Of a DNA stretch of 63,222 nt, positions 61,112 through 63,222 are shown in pieces; position 1 is the first letter of the stretch, and each line of letters starts with the position of its first letter. Source of the DNA: Ichthyophthirius multifiliis (taxonomy: Eukaryota > Ciliophora > Oligohymenophorea > Hymenostomatida); assembly GCF_000220395.1 (NCBI RefSeq), contig NW_004086280.1, positions 1 to 63,222 of the forward strand, given 5' to 3'. The notes beneath the pieces were generated by a model. That model was not told the origin of the DNA. It was given only the letters and a program-made list of their open reading frames with translations, and did no database searches. Made by a program: the position numbers and the translations under genes.

Positions 61112-62280
61112 TCAATTTATTTTTTATTTTTTTAATTATTATCTATTTCTAGTTCTTAATGAACTAATATTTTATATTTCTTTTGGGTTTTATACAGCTT
61201 TAATATAGTCTTTAAGTACATCTTTATGTGCTTTTTTATTATTTACTTGGCTTTTTTATAACCAATTCCAAGCCTCTTCTTCAACAAAATACTTAAATAT
61301 ATATTTATAAGGTTCGTTAAGTATAAGGGCTTTAATAAAAGTATTATTGTATGAATAATTAGATTCGAATTCTTTATATTTTTATCTAAAAATATCAAGT
61401 TCTTTTTAGGTTTAAATATTTATGATTTTTCTAAATTTATTTAAATCTCCCCAATTATTTACAAAATTTCTGAAGGCTTTTACGAAATTTTTAACTACAT
61501 TTTTTTTGGTTAAACTGGTTCTTTATATAAATTTTTGTTTTATTTCTTCATATTATAAATAGTAGAAGCCTATGAATAATCATCTTCTTCTTAAGCTTAT
61601 TTTTAGGAAGCTAAAAGTTTTATTTTAAAATTATTTTGGAGAGATAAAAAAGAATATTTTTCAGAATATAACATATACTAGATATCAATTTCATCTTGAC
61701 ATACTTAAGAAACATTAAATTTAAATTTAAAAACTGAATTTTTTAAATCATTTCCAACACTTTTTGTTAATAACTCTTTTTTTTCTGATGTTTAAAATTC
61801 GCTTGTTTAAATATAAAGACCAATATTTTATAAAAGATATCCGTTAAGGGTATTATTTTTATATATGTATTTCTATTTCTCGGCACATTTATAATCATCA
61901 GTGTATATTGTATCCTCAGTTTTCAAAATTAAAAGTTTTTAAAGAGGATTTTTGAAATCTTTATCTACATAAGTTAAATAAAAAGATGAAATAAGACGAA
62001 TGTTTTAATAATTATAATCGTTTTGGTTAAAGTTAGGGTTCTATTCGTTAAATTTAAGCTCTTTTCCTACTGTTAACCACATATAGTAAGTATCATAGCC
62101 TAAAGTTGCAATTTGTAATATGTTATCGTTACAAGTTTTTATAGATTCTTAAACTGGATTCGCTTAGAATATTTAGTTTTATTAGTCTGATAAGTCGTGA
62201 ATACTTTTATATATGGAAATCTTACGAAATTTATAAGAAAACATGTAGTTAAATTAAAATTGATCGTTTTATTGAGTCAT
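61112..62280 (-). CDS. Hypothetical protein
   Basis: Start ATG 62278-62280 (MTQQNDQFQFNYMFSYKFRK), stop TGA 61112-61114, about 389 aa once a single missing base is allowed in the 8-T run at 61500-61507. With that base the total length is exactly divisible by three. Composition is close to a folded soluble protein: ATLGYDTYYMWLTVGKELKF, LISSFYLTYVDKDFKNPLQK, CQDEIDIQYMLYSEKYSFLS. After the run come KNFVKAFRNFVNNWGDLNKF, LILNEPYKYIFKYFVEEEAW and NWLQKSQVNNKKAHKDVLKD. No signal peptide, membrane helix or coiled coil is evident. The C-terminal block with WNWL and HKDVLKDYIKAVQNPKEIQN might be a conserved ciliate domain. I do not recognise the family. Confidence 0.68.
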
Positions 62281-63222
62281 TTTGCTTTTGGTATTGTTTT
62301 TTTAAATGAATTTTATTTGTATATATTATAGTCTTTAAATTTAGTAAATGGAAAAAAATGAGTCTTTTTTTTTAATTAATTAATTAAATATTTTTTTATT
62401 TTAACTACCAATATCTCCTTTTTACTTTTTTTTTTTATTTAATATTTTTATTTTATACTTCCCCACCTTTTATTATTCCACGTTTAATTTATTTTAATGA
62501 ATTTTTTCATTCAAAAATTTATAATATATTTTTAAATTCTAGAAATTCTGTATTACTTATTATCATTTTAAAATTTTATTTTTTTATTGATTTAATTTGT
62601 ATTATGCTGTTTTTAAGAAATAAATTTAAAAATAAGAATTAATTATATCATAAAAAATATATAATAATTTATTTTAATATAAAGAGTTAAATTTATTTTA
62701 TTATTTTTCTTCTCTCCCACTTAAATCAAATAAATGTAAATAAAATTTTAGAAAATATTCATAATTTAAAAAAATTAATACTTATTTTGTAGCTATTTAA
62801 TTTAAATAGCTAGAAGTAATAATTTATAAAAATATTATCTTCTATTCTATAGTTTTAAAAAAAAAAACAATAGAAAATAACTCTTTTTAAAATAAATAAT
62901 ATTTGCATTTAAATAATATAAAAAAAAATATTCGAATATATATAAAGAGGTTAAATATATTAAAAAAAATATAATTGAAAAATATATATTATAGAAAACT
63001 ATTTATTAATTACAAATGAAGTAATAAAAAATATTTCTTAAAATTTAAAATAAAAAATTTATTTTTCTTAAAAAAAAAAAGTATAAATTTTTATAATCTT
63101 AAAAAAGTATCAATTTTTATTATAAAAAAAAAGAATGAAAAAAAAAAAAAATTAATAAAATAAAAATATGATTAACAAAAAAATCATATAAAAGAAAAAA
63201 ATTATATAAAATATATAACAAA
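62281..63222. other. AT-rich flank
   Basis: About 940 bp to the window end. Nothing is recognised apart from A/T runs and short polypurine stretches. Confidence 0.5.

Noticed and set aside
1-63222. tRNA, rRNA, telomeric repeat, transposon or retroelement
   Set aside because: Looked for GC-rich cloverleaf-sized islands, T2G4 repeats, terminal repeats and transposase or polymerase motifs. None was seen by eye.

Overview
The window looks like macronuclear DNA of an oligohymenophorean ciliate. Base composition, codon use and gene content fit best with the fish parasite Ichthyophthirius multifiliis; this is inference, since no database was searched. The DNA is extremely A+T rich. Conserved genes read through only if TAA and TAG encode glutamine and TGA is the sole stop. 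Most genes carry short (about 45-65 nt), very AT-rich GT...AG introns, and gene-free spacers are long and nearly pure A+T. Because of the reassigned code, standard-code ORFs here are short and mostly meaningless. All coordinates come from reading both strands by hand with the ciliate code. Layout: 1.9-3.0 kb unknown protein (+); 3.5-5.0 quinone oxidoreductase (-); 5.2-6.8 MFSD1-like transporter (-); 9.5-10.4 Rab-like GTPase (-); 11.2-11.9 patatin-like phospholipase (-); 12.3-13.3 mitochondrial ribosomal protein bL28m (-); 13.7-15.2 Gln-rich coiled-coil protein (+); 15.7-17.7 PH-domain protein kinase (+); 18.4-19.0 CX3C protein (-); 19.3-19.9 Dpy-30 protein (+); 20.0-20.7 RWDD1/Gir2-like (-); 21.3-22.1 14-3-3 (-); 22.1-25.5 mostly empty. 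Second half: 25.5-27.1 EGF/TM/RING-H2 E3 ligase (+); 27.4-28.8 unknown (-); 29.0-30.0 cathepsin L-like protease (-); 31.1-33.9 Sen1/senataxin-type helicase (-); 35.7-37.7 coiled-coil protein (-); 37.9-47.5 a giant guanylate cyclase fused to a P4-ATPase-like half (+); 47.6-48.3 uncertain gene (-); 48.8-51.4 membrane-anchored penicillin-acylase-family hydrolase (+); 52.9-54.1 helical/coiled-coil protein (-); 54.5-56.0 unknown (+); 56.8-57.5 PX protein (-); 58.4-59.9 outer-dynein-arm docking protein ODAD1 (-); 61.1-62.3 unknown (-). The genes are independent eukaryotic transcription units and form no operon. Shared themes are signalling (cyclase, kinase, Rab, 14-3-3), membrane traffic (PX, MFSD1), cilia (ODAD1, possibly Dpy-30) and secreted or surface proteolysis. 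The most notable locus is the ATPase-cyclase fusion, in which every ATPase catalytic motif I could locate is degenerate. No tRNA or rRNA gene, CRISPR array, transposon, retroelement or virus-like element was recognised. Several otherwise well-conserved genes change frame exactly at long A or T runs, which I read as base-count errors in the assembly rather than true gene decay.
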